From Polaribacter vadi (GTDB taxonomy: Bacteria > Bacteroidota > Bacteroidia > Flavobacteriales > Flavobacteriaceae), in assembly GCF_001761365.1 (NCBI RefSeq), contig NZ_CP017477.1, positions 270,501 through 334,500 of the forward strand: a stretch of DNA of 64,000 nt, written 5' to 3'. The notes under the pieces are model-generated. The model worked only from the letters and a program-made list of their open reading frames with translations. It did no database searches and was not told where the DNA came from. Below are positions 54,486 through 63,745 of this stretch, piece by piece. The stretch's first letter is position 1. Each line of letters starts with the position of its first letter. A program made the position numbers and the translations under genes.

Positions 54486-55946
54486 ATGAAAAATAATTTT
54501 TTATTCTTAATATTCTTTGTTTTTTCTTGTTGTAATCATAAAGAAAACATCAACAAAAAATCAGATAATGTTATTGAAAACTCCAATCAAGTTGTTTTTT
54601 TTATCAATAATAAAGAAAACATTTTAACAAACTTTGGAAGTGGAATTGATGCTTTAAGTTTTTCTAAATTAGACAGAGATTCTAAAAATGATAAAGACAT
54701 AATTATTATAAAAACTAATATTTCTAAAAAGATTTATATTAAAAATAATAATTCTTTTAAAGTATTAAACATTTTATCAAACGATACTGTTAAAATAAAT
54801 ATAACAAACAAAGAGATTGTTATAAATCTTTTAAATAGAAAATTGATGAAGTTTGATACAATTTCTATTGATAAATTATATTTATTAAATGCTGAGAAAG
54901 AGATACTAAATTATAATAAATATTTCAAAAAATTTAATTCTATTACTAGCGAAAATAAGATAATACCTAACAAAGAATATATATTATCAAATTTGCGAAA
55001 ATTCAGAAAATTAGATGAATTTAAGGAGAAGAAATTTATTAAAAAACAGCAAATTTTATCAACTATTTTCAAAAAGAAACAACTAAGTAAATCAAATTAT
55101 TTGAGTGAATTGTCTAAATTAAATTTTAATTATTATACATCTTTACTTCAAAATTATAACTTAACAAAAGATCAATACTATTTAGATAAAATTGATAAAC
55201 TTTTTTTTGAAAGTGAAATAGCCTATAAAGATGAATTTGTTTCATACGGATATTTGAATAATTTTATTATTAATATAATCTTAGAAAGTTCTATAATTAA
55301 TGCAGATTATAAAATAGCTTTTGATAAGTTACCTAATTTCTTTAAAGGAAAACAGCTACAATTTTTTAGAGAATTTTGCTTGCATCAAATAGCTTTAAGT
55401 AAACAAAGTTCTAATGAACTAATAAGTTATTTTAACAAATACAAAGAGGAATATCCAGAATCAAAATTTAATGAAAGCTTTGAATCTGATTATTTAATAG
55501 ATATCAATAAAAATTACTCTTCAAAAAATGTAACATTATTAAATGTAAATTCTGAAGAATCTACTTTGCAAGATTTTATAAATAAATATAAAGGACGTGT
55601 AATTTATATTGATTTCTGGGCTAGTTGGTGTGCTCCATGTATAAAAGAATTTCCAGCATCAAAATTATTAAGTGAATATTTTAAAGATGAAGATATTATA
55701 TTCGTTTATATATCTATTGATAAAAAAAAGCAAGTCTGGTTCAATTCTCTTAAAAATTTAGATTTAAATAATAAATTTAGTTTTTTAGCTACTAATTATC
55801 CTTCAGCAGATTTTTATAAAGATTTAGAAATCAATACAATTCCTAGATATTTATTGTATAATAAAAAAGGAGATTTAATCTATGAAAATGCATCTAGACC
55901 TAGCTCTGAAAATTTAAAAAAAGATATAGAAAAACTTTTAAATTAA
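54486..55946 (+). CDS. TlpA-like thioredoxin-fold lipoprotein with long unknown N-terminal region (second copy)
   Basis: A 486-residue lipoprotein; start ATG at 54486, signal peptide ending in the lipobox FVFSCCNHK. The N-terminal ~350 residues are Lys/Asn/Ile-rich and unassigned. The C-terminal thioredoxin fold has VIYIDFWASWCAPCIKEFPA (redox WCAPC) and cis-Pro NTIPRYLLYNKKG. It parallels 6749-8206 in length and layout. It starts 10 bases after the preceding gene, so they may share a transcript. Very AT-rich even for this window. Confidence 0.85.
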   Translation: MKNNFLFLIFFVFSCCNHKENINKKSDNVIENSNQVVFFINNKENILTNFGSGIDALSFSKLDRDSKNDKDIIIIKTNISKKIYIKNNNSFKVLNILSNDTVKINITNKEIVINLLNRKLMKFDTISIDKLYLLNAEKEILNYNKYFKKFNSITSENKIIPNKEYILSNLRKFRKLDEFKEKKFIKKQQILSTIFKKKQLSKSNYLSELSKLNFNYYTSLLQNYNLTKDQYYLDKIDKLFFESEIAYKDEFVSYGYLNNFIINIILESSIINADYKIAFDKLPNFFKGKQLQFFREFCLHQIALSKQSSNELISYFNKYKEEYPESKFNESFESDYLIDINKNYSSKNVTLLNVNSEESTLQDFINKYKGRVIYIDFWASWCAPCIKEFPASKLLSEYFKDEDIIFVYISIDKKKQVWFNSLKNLDLNNKFSFLATNYPSADFYKDLEINTIPRYLLYNKKGDLIYENASRPSSENLKKDIEKLLN

Positions 55947-56016
55947 CTTTTTTTAAAACTGTTAACAAATATCAAATAAATTGCTATTTTATCTATTATC
56001 AATACAATCACTTTTG

Positions 56017-56024
56017 TATTTTTG
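56017..56024 (+). promoter_or_regulatory. -7 box (TATTTTTG) of the transketolase gene
   Basis: Exact TAnnTTTG match 24 bases before the ATG at 56049; -33 element not clear. Confidence 0.5.
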
Positions 56025-56048
56025 TCGATATAAATTAAAAAGTATACA

Positions 56049-56894
56049 ATGCCAACAACTAAAGAATTACAAGATTTTACACAACAAGTTCGTAGAGATA
56101 TTTTAAGAATGGTTCATAAAGTAAATTCTGGTCATCCAGGAGGTTCTTTAGGCTGTGCAGAATTTTTTACTTGTTTGTATCAAGAAGTAATGGATTATTC
56201 TACGGATTTTAAAATGGATGGAAAAAACGAAGATTTATTTTTCCTTTCTAATGGACATATTTCTCCTGTTTATTATAGTGTTTTGGCTCATAGTGGCTTT
56301 TTTCCAGTAGAAGAATTAAGCACGTTTAGATTGATAGATTCTCGTTTACAAGGTCATCCAACAACGCACGAAGGTTTACCAGGAATTAGAATTGCTTCTG
56401 GATCTTTAGGGCAAGGAATGTCTGTTGCATTAGGTGTTGCACAAGCAAAAAAGTTAAATGGTGATGATAAAATTGTGTATACTTTACATGGTGATGGAGA
56501 ATTGCAAGAAGGGCAAAACTGGGAAGCAATTATGTATGCTTCAGGTAAAAAAGTAGATAATTTAATTGCAACTATCGATTTAAATGGAAAGCAAATTGAT
56601 GGTGCTACAGACGATGTTTTACCAATGGGAAGCATCAAAGCAAAATTTGAAGCTTTTGGTTGGGATGTTTTAGAAGTAAAAGAAGGAAATGATATTGAAG
56701 CAATTTTAGCTGGACTAAAAGAAGCAAAATCATTAACAGGAAAAGGAAAACCAGTTTGTATTTTATTATATACAGAAATGGGGAATGGAGTAGATTTTAT
56801 GATGAATACACACGCTTGGCATGGAAAAGCACCAAATGATGAGCAGTTAGAAAATGCTTTGGCTCAAAACCCTGCAACTTTAGGAGATTATTAA
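56049..56894 (+). CDS. Transketolase, N-terminal subunit
   Basis: A 281-residue thiamine-diphosphate-binding half of a split transketolase. Conserved: VHKVNSGHPGGSLGCAEFFT, GSLGQGMSVALG, and the ThDP/Mg motif HGDGELQEGQNWEAIMYASG then NLIATIDLNGKQ. The pyrimidine-binding and C-terminal half is a separate gene in this group. It normally follows directly, but here the next gene is bshA after a terminator, so the partner must lie elsewhere. Confidence 0.95.
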   Translation: MPTTKELQDFTQQVRRDILRMVHKVNSGHPGGSLGCAEFFTCLYQEVMDYSTDFKMDGKNEDLFFLSNGHISPVYYSVLAHSGFFPVEELSTFRLIDSRLQGHPTTHEGLPGIRIASGSLGQGMSVALGVAQAKKLNGDDKIVYTLHGDGELQEGQNWEAIMYASGKKVDNLIATIDLNGKQIDGATDDVLPMGSIKAKFEAFGWDVLEVKEGNDIEAILAGLKEAKSLTGKGKPVCILLYTEMGNGVDFMMNTHAWHGKAPNDEQLENALAQNPATLGDY

Positions 56895-56927
56895 AAAAAT
56901 ATTCGTAAATAAAGAATTGAAATATTT

Positions 56928-56966
56928 AAAAAGAGTTGTTCATTTAAAATGAATAACTCTTTTTTT
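56928..56966 (+). terminator. Terminator of the transketolase N-subunit gene
   Basis: Stem AAAAAGAGTTGTTCATTT / AAATGAATAACTCTTTTT with one G-U pair, 2-nt loop and a T-run, 33 bases after the stop codon. Confidence 0.88.
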
Positions 56967-57077
56967 ATGAATTTATTTGGATGTATACTGTAAGAATCCT
57001 TTTATCTTTACAACTAACAAATTTTGTACAATCATTCAGCTTTTGAATTATTGAATTTTTAAACTTTTAATAAAATT

Positions 57078-58214
57078 ATGAAAATAGGAATTGTTTGTTA
57101 TCCAACTTTTGGAGGAAGTGGAGTAGTAGCAACAGAATTAGGAATGGCTTTGGCAGATAAAGGGCATGAAGTTCATTTTATAACCTACAATCAACCAGTT
57201 CGTTTAGATTTTATATCACATAAATTACATTTTCATCAAGTTTTAATAGAAGAATATCCATTATTTCAATATCAACCTTATGAGTTAGCATTGTCTAGTA
57301 AAATGGTTGAAGTTGTTCAGAAATATGAATTGGAAGTTTTACATGTTCATTATGCAATTCCACATGCGTATGCTGCTTTTATGGCAAAGCAAATGTTAAG
57401 AGAAAAAGGAATTGAAATAAAAGTAGTTACTACTTTGCATGGTACAGATATTACTTTGGTAGGTAGCCACCCAACCTATAAAACAGCAGTAGAATTTAGT
57501 ATTAATAATTCTGATGTAGTAACAGCAGTTTCAAATAACCTGAAAGAAACCACAAATCAACTTTTTAATATCAAAAAAGATATTAAAGTTATTTATAATT
57601 TTATTGATGTAAATAAATATAACAAAGCAGAAAATGAAGAATGTAAAAGAAGTGCTTTGGCAGAACCCAATGAACGTATTCTAACACATATTAGTAATTT
57701 TAGACCTGTTAAAAGGGTAGAAGATGTTATTAAAGTTTTCTATGAAGTTCAAAAAGAAATTCCATCAAAATTATTGATGATTGGAGAAGGACCAGACAGA
57801 AAAAAAGCAGAACTTTTAACGAAAAAACTAGGCATACATAACAAAGTTTTCTTTTTAGGAAATAGTACAGAAATTGATAAGATTTTATGTTATTCAGATG
57901 TTTTTCTACTGCCTTCTAAAACAGAAAGTTTTGGTTTAGCAGCCTTAGAAGCAATGGCTGCAAAAACAGCAATAATTTCTACGAATACAGGAGGTTTGCC
58001 AGAAGTAAATATTCATGGAGAAACAGGTTTCTTAAGCAATTTAGGCGATGTTGAGGACATGGCTAAAAATGCAATTTCTATTTTAAAACACGATGATGTT
58101 TTAGAACGTTTTAAACTAAATGCACAAGAACATACCAAACATTTTTCGTTAGAAAATATTTTACCTGTATATGAAGAGATTTATAAATCTTGTTACAAAA
58201 GTGAAGTGAAGTAA
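57078..58214 (+). CDS. bshA: N-acetyl-alpha-D-glucosaminyl L-malate synthase
   Basis: A 378-residue GT4 glycosyltransferase, the first enzyme of bacillithiol synthesis (UDP-GlcNAc plus L-malate). The N-terminus KIGIVCYPTFGGSGVVATEL and VEVLHVHYAIPHAYAAFMAK-like segment (VLHVHYAIPHAYAAFMAKQM) are the BshA signature. The GT4 donor site has ISNFRPVKRVEDV and the E-x7-E motif ESFGLAALEAMA. Full length. Confidence 0.95.
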   Translation: MKIGIVCYPTFGGSGVVATELGMALADKGHEVHFITYNQPVRLDFISHKLHFHQVLIEEYPLFQYQPYELALSSKMVEVVQKYELEVLHVHYAIPHAYAAFMAKQMLREKGIEIKVVTTLHGTDITLVGSHPTYKTAVEFSINNSDVVTAVSNNLKETTNQLFNIKKDIKVIYNFIDVNKYNKAENEECKRSALAEPNERILTHISNFRPVKRVEDVIKVFYEVQKEIPSKLLMIGEGPDRKKAELLTKKLGIHNKVFFLGNSTEIDKILCYSDVFLLPSKTESFGLAALEAMAAKTAIISTNTGGLPEVNIHGETGFLSNLGDVEDMAKNAISILKHDDVLERFKLNAQEHTKHFSLENILPVYEEIYKSCYKSEVK

Positions 58215-58217
58215 CAT

Positions 58218-58255
58218 AAAAAAAGCTCAAACGTTAATCTGTTTGAGCTTTTTTT
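58218..58255 (+). terminator. Terminator of bshA
   Basis: Perfect 15-bp arms AAAAAAAGCTCAAAC / GTTTGAGCTTTTTTT with an 8-nt loop, 3 bases after the stop codon; also positioned for the converging DUF937 gene. Confidence 0.9.
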
Positions 58256-58261
58256 ATCTAT

Positions 58262-58320
58262 TCTAATTTCAATATCTAATTTTCCAACTTCATGCTTCTA
58301 ACTTCATCTTCCAACTTAAA
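58262..58320. repeat. Degenerate CTTC-rich intergenic repeat
   Basis: Iterates of CCAACTTCAT / CTTCTAACTTCAT between the bshA terminator and the DUF937 stop codon. Short, imperfect, noncoding. Confidence 0.4.
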
Positions 58321-58322
58321 AA

Positions 58323-58964
58323 TTATTTTCCAAACATACCACCTAGCATTCCTCCAAGTCCACCTCCAGAAGATTTCTTATCGCCTCCTAAAAACATTCC
58401 AGCAACATCATCTATAACACTTCCATCACCATCAGCATCTAAAATTTTCTCAAGAAAATTTTGTTCGTTACTAGCAGAACTTCCACCTAATAAACCTCCT
58501 AAAAGTCCAGTTAAATCTCCAGAAGAATTTACGTTTTGTTCTTTCTTTTGTTTTCCTAACATTCCCATTACTAAAGGAGCAGCAACTTTTAAAATATTTG
58601 CAACAGAACCAGCATCTAAACCAGCTTTTTGTCCAATAACTTGCTCAACACCTTGTTGTTTAGCTCCTAAAATATGGCTTAAAATTCCTGCTCCATCTTG
58701 TTTTACACTCTCATCAACTCCACCACCAAACAAACCTCCAAGATTGTCTAAAATACTACCATCATGTTTATTTTCTAAAGCATTTTGTAAACTTTGTGCA
58801 CCTTCAGGAGTTGCAGCATTTCTTTCCATTGCTTTCATTAAAACTGGTAAAGCCATCGTTAAAACACTACTTGTTTTACTTGAATCTGTACCTGTAGATC
58901 CTGCTACACCAGATACTATTTGTTTTCCTAAATCACTATTTAATAAATCTAAAATTCCTGCCAT
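58323..58964 (-). CDS. DUF937 domain protein
   Basis: A 213-residue soluble protein: ILDLLNSDLGKQIVSGVAGS, then VLTMALPVLMKAMERNAATP, with Gly-rich GGLFGGGVDE and GLLGGLLGGSS runs (DUF937/YidB-like helical repeats). An acidic segment near residue 173 (DADGDGSVIDDVAGMF) resembles an EF-hand loop. It ends GGGLGGMLGGMFGK. The function is unknown. Confidence 0.88.
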   Translation of the reverse strand: MAGILDLLNSDLGKQIVSGVAGSTGTDSSKTSSVLTMALPVLMKAMERNAATPEGAQSLQNALENKHDGSILDNLGGLFGGGVDESVKQDGAGILSHILGAKQQGVEQVIGQKAGLDAGSVANILKVAAPLVMGMLGKQKKEQNVNSSGDLTGLLGGLLGGSSASNEQNFLEKILDADGDGSVIDDVAGMFLGGDKKSSGGGLGGMLGGMFGK

Positions 58965-59087
58965 TTTGTATTTTTAATAATTAATATGTTTACTTTATAG
59001 TAATATGACACAATATAAGAATAAAGTCACTTATAAGTTTAAATATTTTTCTATCTTTCATTTTTTAAAAAACGTTTATAATATAGT

Positions 59088-60416
59088 ATGAAAAAATTAG
59101 AATTACACTGGCAAATTTTAATAGGAATGGTTGTTGGAATCCTTTTTGGATTAGGAATGACAACTGTAGATGGAGGAGCAAAATTTATTTTAAATTGGAT
59201 AAATCCATTTGGAACTATTTTTGTAAAATTATTAAAATTAATAGCAGTTCCTTTAATTATAGCGTCTTTAGTAAAAGGAATATCAGATTTAAAAGATATT
59301 TCAAAATTTAAAAATATTGGTTTAAAAACCATCGCCATTTATATTGGTACCACTGTTATTGCTATTACAATTGGTTTGTTATTGGTAAATGTTGTAAAAC
59401 CTGGAGAAGGAATCTCTGAAGATACAATCACCAAACTTACAGAAACTTACGCAAATAGTGGAGGTGTACAAGATAAATTATCGGAAGCTTCTAAACAAAG
59501 AAATACAGGTCCTTTACAGTTTTTAGAAGACATGGTTCCAGACAATGCTATAAAAGCTTTGGGTGATAACACCTCTATGTTACAAGTAATTTTCTTTACT
59601 ATTTTTCTTGGTATTTCTATGTTATTAATTGGCGAGAAAAGAGCAAAACCATTAAAAGATTTCTTTGATTCTTTAAATGAAGTAGTTTTAAAAATGGTCG
59701 ATTTAATTATGCTTTTTGCTCCTTATGCAGTTTTTGCATTGTTGGCAAATGTGGTAGTTTCATCTAATGATCCAGATTTACTAATTGCACTTTTAAAATA
59801 TGCACTTACTGTGGTTGGTGGTTTATTATTGATGGTGATTTTCTATATGATTTTAATAAGTATTTTCACGAAAAAGAATCCATTTTGGTTTTTGAAGCAA
59901 TTAAGTCCTGCTCAATTATTAGCATTTTCTACAAGTTCAAGTGCAGCAACTTTACCTGTAACTATGGAACGTGTTGAAGAACATATAGGTGTTGATAAAG
60001 AAGTTTCTAGTTTTGTGTTGCCTGTTGGAGCTACCATAAATATGGATGGAACTTCATTATATCAAGCAGTTGCAGCCGTTTTTATTGCGCAAGCTCTTGG
60101 GTTCGATTTAACGTTTACAGGTCAATTAACCATTATTTTAACAGCGTTATTAGCTTCAATTGGATCTGCTGCAGTTCCTGGAGCAGGAATGGTAATGTTA
60201 GTAATTGTATTAGAATCCGTTAATTTTCCTGCGGATAAACTAGCCATAGGTTTGGCATTAATTTTTGCAGTTGATAGACCTCTTGATATGTGTAGAACTG
60301 TAATTAATGTTACTGGAGATGCAACTGTAGCAAGTTTGGTAGCAAAATCTGTTGGTAAATTACACGATAATCCTAAACCTAAAAATTGGGATGATGATTA
60401 TGATGATGTGAAATAG
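59088..60416 (+). CDS. Dicarboxylate/amino acid:cation symporter (DAACS family)
   Basis: A 442-residue GltPh/DctA-like transporter, eight helices plus two re-entrant hairpins. HP1: LAFSTSSSAATLPVTME (serine-rich). TM7: NMDGTSLYQAV. HP2: ASIGSAAVPGAGMVMLV. TM8: DRPLDMCRTVINVTGD. The substrate is probably glutamate, aspartate or C4-dicarboxylate with Na+ or H+. The C-terminus is acidic. Confidence 0.95.
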   Translation: MKKLELHWQILIGMVVGILFGLGMTTVDGGAKFILNWINPFGTIFVKLLKLIAVPLIIASLVKGISDLKDISKFKNIGLKTIAIYIGTTVIAITIGLLLVNVVKPGEGISEDTITKLTETYANSGGVQDKLSEASKQRNTGPLQFLEDMVPDNAIKALGDNTSMLQVIFFTIFLGISMLLIGEKRAKPLKDFFDSLNEVVLKMVDLIMLFAPYAVFALLANVVVSSNDPDLLIALLKYALTVVGGLLLMVIFYMILISIFTKKNPFWFLKQLSPAQLLAFSTSSSAATLPVTMERVEEHIGVDKEVSSFVLPVGATINMDGTSLYQAVAAVFIAQALGFDLTFTGQLTIILTALLASIGSAAVPGAGMVMLVIVLESVNFPADKLAIGLALIFAVDRPLDMCRTVINVTGDATVASLVAKSVGKLHDNPKPKNWDDDYDDVK

Positions 60417-60505
60417 TTAACAGTTTCCAGTGTCAGTTTACAGTTAATTATAATGTAAATAAAGAGTAATGTTTTTTTATTTTACGCTAGATTTAAGAAT
60501 TTTAA

Positions 60506-61351
60506 ATGATGTCTTTAAAGATAAACTCACCTTTAGTTTCTGTAGATTGGTTGTTTTCTAATTTAGAAAATGAACATCTAATTATTTTAGATGCCACAAT
60601 TCCAAAAGTTACATCAAAAGAGGAGGGAATAGGAGAGAAACATCAAATTAAAAACGCTATATTTTTTGATATACAAGCTGTTTTTTCTGATAAAAATGCG
60701 CCATTTCCAAACACCATATTATCACCAAAGGAATTTGAAGAAAAGGCGCAAGAATTAGGTATTAACAATAACAGTTGTATTGTTGTGTATGATGATTTAG
60801 GAATGTATTCCTCACCAAGAGTTTGGTGGCTTTTTCAATTGATGGGGTTCAAAAATATTGCAGTTTTAAATGACGGTTTTCCTGAATGGAAAAAGAAAGA
60901 ATACCCAATTGAAAAACCATTTTCTCATCAACCTAAAAGAGGAAATTTTAGGGTTGATTATCAACCACAAAAAGTAAAGTTTACAGAAGATGTTTTAAAA
61001 GAAATTGAAAATGATAAATTTTTAATTGCTGATGCTCGTTCAAAAGGACGTTTTTATGCAACTGAACCAGAACCAAGAAAAGGGTTAAAAGGAGGCCATA
61101 TTCCAAACTCCATTAGTTTTCCAATTACTGAAATTATTGTTGATGGTAAATTAAAATCAGCAAAAGATTTAAAAGAAATATTTAAGGAAAAGAATCCTAA
61201 AAACAAAGATTTTATATTTTCTTGTGGATCAGGAATTACTGCAGCTGTGTTGGCTTTAGGAGCAGAAATAGCTGGTTTTAAAAATCATGCTGTGTATGAT
61301 GGTTCTTGGACAGAATGGGCATCCACAGAAAATTTACCAATAGAAAAATAA
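60506..61351 (+). CDS. Sulfurtransferase, tandem rhodanese (thiosulfate/3-mercaptopyruvate)
   Basis: A 281-residue two-domain rhodanese. The inactive N-terminal domain (about 10-135) has IILDATIP and VWWLFQLMGFKNIAVLNDGF. The catalytic C-terminal domain has IADARSKGRFYATEPEPRKG then LKGGHIPNSISFP. The active-site loop is FSCGSGITAAV; the CGSGxT form is typical of 3-mercaptopyruvate sulfurtransferases. Start at ATG 60506 or the adjacent ATG 60509. The next gene begins one base after the stop. Confidence 0.93.
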   Translation: MMSLKINSPLVSVDWLFSNLENEHLIILDATIPKVTSKEEGIGEKHQIKNAIFFDIQAVFSDKNAPFPNTILSPKEFEEKAQELGINNNSCIVVYDDLGMYSSPRVWWLFQLMGFKNIAVLNDGFPEWKKKEYPIEKPFSHQPKRGNFRVDYQPQKVKFTEDVLKEIENDKFLIADARSKGRFYATEPEPRKGLKGGHIPNSISFPITEIIVDGKLKSAKDLKEIFKEKNPKNKDFIFSCGSGITAAVLALGAEIAGFKNHAVYDGSWTEWASTENLPIEK

Positions 61352-61352
61352 A

Positions 61353-61682
61353 ATGGAAAAATTAGATTGGACTCAAAAAGAATTTGAAGCGTATGTGCTT
61401 TTATATGCTGCACATTGTAACTTCTTTGAATCAAAAGAAGAAGAAAATTATATTTTATCGAGAGTGAATTCTACAACGTATCATAAAATCCATACAGAAG
61501 TAATTGTAGATTCTGATGAAGAAAATCTGAATAAAATTCAGCAATATATTTCAGAAAATAAATTAAATCAAAATGAAAAAGAGGATTTAATCAGAGATAT
61601 TAAAAACGTATTTTTTGCAGATGGCTCTGTTGATGTTCTTGAGAAAAAAGTATTTACTATTTTAAGAAAAATTATTGATTGA
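61353..61682 (+). CDS. Small TerB-like helical protein
   Basis: A 109-residue acidic, helical protein. Its end, FFADGSVDVLEKKVFTILRK, resembles the TerB pattern of a metal-binding DG turn followed by E, and the start EFEAYVLLYAAHCNFFES fits a TerB-like helix. One base after the sulfurtransferase gene, so one operon. The function is unknown. Confidence 0.75.
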   Translation: MEKLDWTQKEFEAYVLLYAAHCNFFESKEEENYILSRVNSTTYHKIHTEVIVDSDEENLNKIQQYISENKLNQNEKEDLIRDIKNVFFADGSVDVLEKKVFTILRKIID

Positions 61683-61766
61683 TTTTTAAAACATTAGTTC
61701 AATAACCTGTTATTACATAAAAAATAAAGAGATATAAAATATTTTTTCATCTATAAAAAGAAATAG

Positions 61767-61800
61767 AAAAAGCCAAGTAATTTAAATTACTTGGCTTTTT
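61767..61800. terminator. Perfect palindromic bidirectional terminator
   Basis: A perfect 34-bp palindrome: A5, GCCAAGTAATTT, AAATTACTTGGC, T5. Placed between the converging TerB-like and M28 genes. Confidence 0.9.
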
Positions 61801-61821
61801 AATATCAATAAAAATAAGAAA

Positions 61822-62880
61822 TTACTTTCCTGTTTCTTCTTTTTTAACTTCAGCTTTATCAGCTACAATTCTAGCTTCTCTGTTGGCAACTTCCCAAGCA
61901 GTATGGAAAACCAAACGTGTTCTATTTTCTAACAATTCGTAATTAATTTTGTCAGGAGTATCAGTTGGCTTATGGTAATCTACGTGAGTACCATTAAAGT
62001 AAAAAATAATTGGCACATTGTTTTTTGCAAAGTTATAATGATCAGATCTGTAGTAAAAACGATTTGGATCATTCTCATCATTATATTTATAATCTAAATT
62101 GATGTTTGTGTATTTTGCGTTTATAGCTTCAGATATATTATGCAACTCAGTACTTAATTTATCAGAACCAATTAAATAAACATAATTTGGATCAGCTTTA
62201 TGTCTGTCATCAGTTCTACCAATCATGTCAATATTTAAATCACAAACTGTGTTAGCTAAAGGAAAAATTGGATCTTCATCAGCATAATATTTAGAACCTA
62301 ATAAACCTTTTTCTTCACCAGTTACATGTAAAAATAAGATAGATCTTTTTGGACCTTTTCCAGCCTTTACAGCCATTTGAAATGCTTCTGCAATTTCTAG
62401 CATAGCAACAGTTCCAGAACCATCATCATCTGCACCATTGTAAATTTCTTCACCTTTAATACCTTCATGATCTAAATGTGCTGAAATAACAATAATTTCA
62501 TCTGGCTTTTCAGAACCTTTAATAAATGCAACTACATTTTCTGAATCGTTATATTTTCCTCTACGTGTATTTTTATTAATCCATTCTGCAGGTACTTCTT
62601 GAAAATAATCATCTCCTCCTAAAGGCGATACGATTTCGTTACTTACATAAAAGTTTTTTAAATATTCAACGGCTTTTTTCTGTCCAGGTTCACCAGTTTC
62701 TCTTCCTTCAAACTCATCTGAAGCATATGTAAATAAGTGAGCACCTAAATCTTTAGCTGTAATTGTTGCTGCATATTTTGCAGCTTGATCTACATTAGCA
62801 TCATCATCATTAGACGCATTTTTACTAGAACTGCAAGCCATAAAAGCGACTGCACTAGCCATATAAAGTATTTTTCTCAT
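61822..62880 (-). CDS. M28 family zinc aminopeptidase lipoprotein
   Basis: A 352-residue lipoprotein (lipobox FMACSSSK). M28 metal ligands are visible: SAHLDHEG (His/Asp), NGADDDGSGTVAML (bridging Asp), TGEEKGLLGS (general base and ligand Glu), DMIGR (Asp), FNGTHVDYHKPTD (His). It removes N-terminal residues from peptides in the periplasm or at the outer membrane. It has its own promoter and follows the iron-transport genes. Confidence 0.93.
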   Translation of the reverse strand: MRKILYMASAVAFMACSSSKNASNDDDANVDQAAKYAATITAKDLGAHLFTYASDEFEGRETGEPGQKKAVEYLKNFYVSNEIVSPLGGDDYFQEVPAEWINKNTRRGKYNDSENVVAFIKGSEKPDEIIVISAHLDHEGIKGEEIYNGADDDGSGTVAMLEIAEAFQMAVKAGKGPKRSILFLHVTGEEKGLLGSKYYADEDPIFPLANTVCDLNIDMIGRTDDRHKADPNYVYLIGSDKLSTELHNISEAINAKYTNINLDYKYNDENDPNRFYYRSDHYNFAKNNVPIIFYFNGTHVDYHKPTDTPDKINYELLENRTRLVFHTAWEVANREARIVADKAEVKKEETGK

Positions 62881-62914
62881 CGATTAAAAATTATTTATTT
62901 AATTTATTAGTATC

Positions 62915-62946
62915 CAAATGTAACAAAAAGTTACAGCTTCTTCAAA
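62915..62946 (-). promoter_or_regulatory. Promoter of the M28 peptidase
   Basis: On the minus strand, TTTG (62946-62943), 20 bases, TACATTTG (62922-62915), 34 bases from the ATG. Confidence 0.65.
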
Positions 62947-62947
62947 A

Positions 62948-63745
62948 TTACTTTTTGTTTATTATAAATTGTTGCAAATTTCTGTTAAAAATTACAATTT
63001 CTTTAGAGAATAAATTATCAAACGCATTTTTTGATATCAATTCAGTTGGAGTTCCTGTAAAAATTTTATCATCTGTAAATAAAACAATTTCATTCGCAAA
63101 CTGAATCGCTAAATTTACTTCGTGAGTAGATAGCATAATGGTTTTAGAAGTTTCAGAAACCAATTTCTTTAATAAAGAAAATATTTTTATAGTGTGATGC
63201 AAATCTAAATGAGCAGTAGGTTCATCTAAAATAATAATGTCTGTATCTTGTGCCAAAGCTCTTGCAATTAAAACACGTTGTAGTTGTCCATCACTCAACT
63301 CATAAAAGAATTTATCTTTTAAATGATTGATTTCAGTTTGTTCAATTGCCCAATTTATTTTTTCTAAATCAGTTTCAGAAAGTGAATCTATCCAATTTGT
63401 GTAAGGTTGTCTGCCCAAAGCAACCAATTCAAAAACGGTCATTTGGCTTTCTGGTAAACGTTCAGTTAATACCAAACTCAAAACAGTAGAAAGGTCTTTA
63501 TTTGAATATTTTTCTATGTTTTTTTGGTTGATAAAAATATCACCATGTAAAGGGTTTTGCACTTTAGCAATGGTTCTTAATAAGGTAGATTTTCCGATTC
63601 CGTTTTTACCTAAAACCGCTACTAATTTGCCTTTTTCAATAGCAATATCAATCTTTGAAGCAACAATATTTTGCGCTTTTTTAGATTGATAACCAATGCT
63701 TAGGTTTTCAGTTTTTAGGACTATATTTTCTTTTTGTTGTTTAAT
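62948..63745 (-). CDS. FecE-type ABC transporter ATPase (iron-siderophore/heme/B12); start unusual
   Basis: A complete ATPase is encoded when read well upstream of the first canonical start. VLGKNGIGKSTLL is Walker A, followed by Q-loop VLSLVLTERLPESQMTVFEL, signature LSDGQLQRVLIARALAQ, Walker B IIILDEPTAHLDL and switch His LSTHEVNLAIQ. There is no ATG, GTG or TTG between the in-frame TAA (63758-63760) and the GTG at 63562, which would cut off Walker A. Likely starts are ATT at 63745 or ATA at 63724. I use the ATT; exact start uncertain. It follows a FecCD permease gene and probably serves it. Confidence 0.8.
   Translation of the reverse strand: MKQQKENIVLKTENLSIGYQSKKAQNIVASKIDIAIEKGKLVAVLGKNGIGKSTLLRTIAKVQNPLHGDIFINQKNIEKYSNKDLSTVLSLVLTERLPESQMTVFELVALGRQPYTNWIDSLSETDLEKINWAIEQTEINHLKDKFFYELSDGQLQRVLIARALAQDTDIIILDEPTAHLDLHHTIKIFSLLKKLVSETSKTIMLSTHEVNLAIQFANEIVLFTDDKIFTGTPTELISKNAFDNLFSKEIVIFNRNLQQFIINKK

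Noticed and set aside
62948..63562. Iron-transport ATPase starting at GTG 63562
   Set aside because: This start removes the Walker A motif that is encoded intact just upstream in the same frame.
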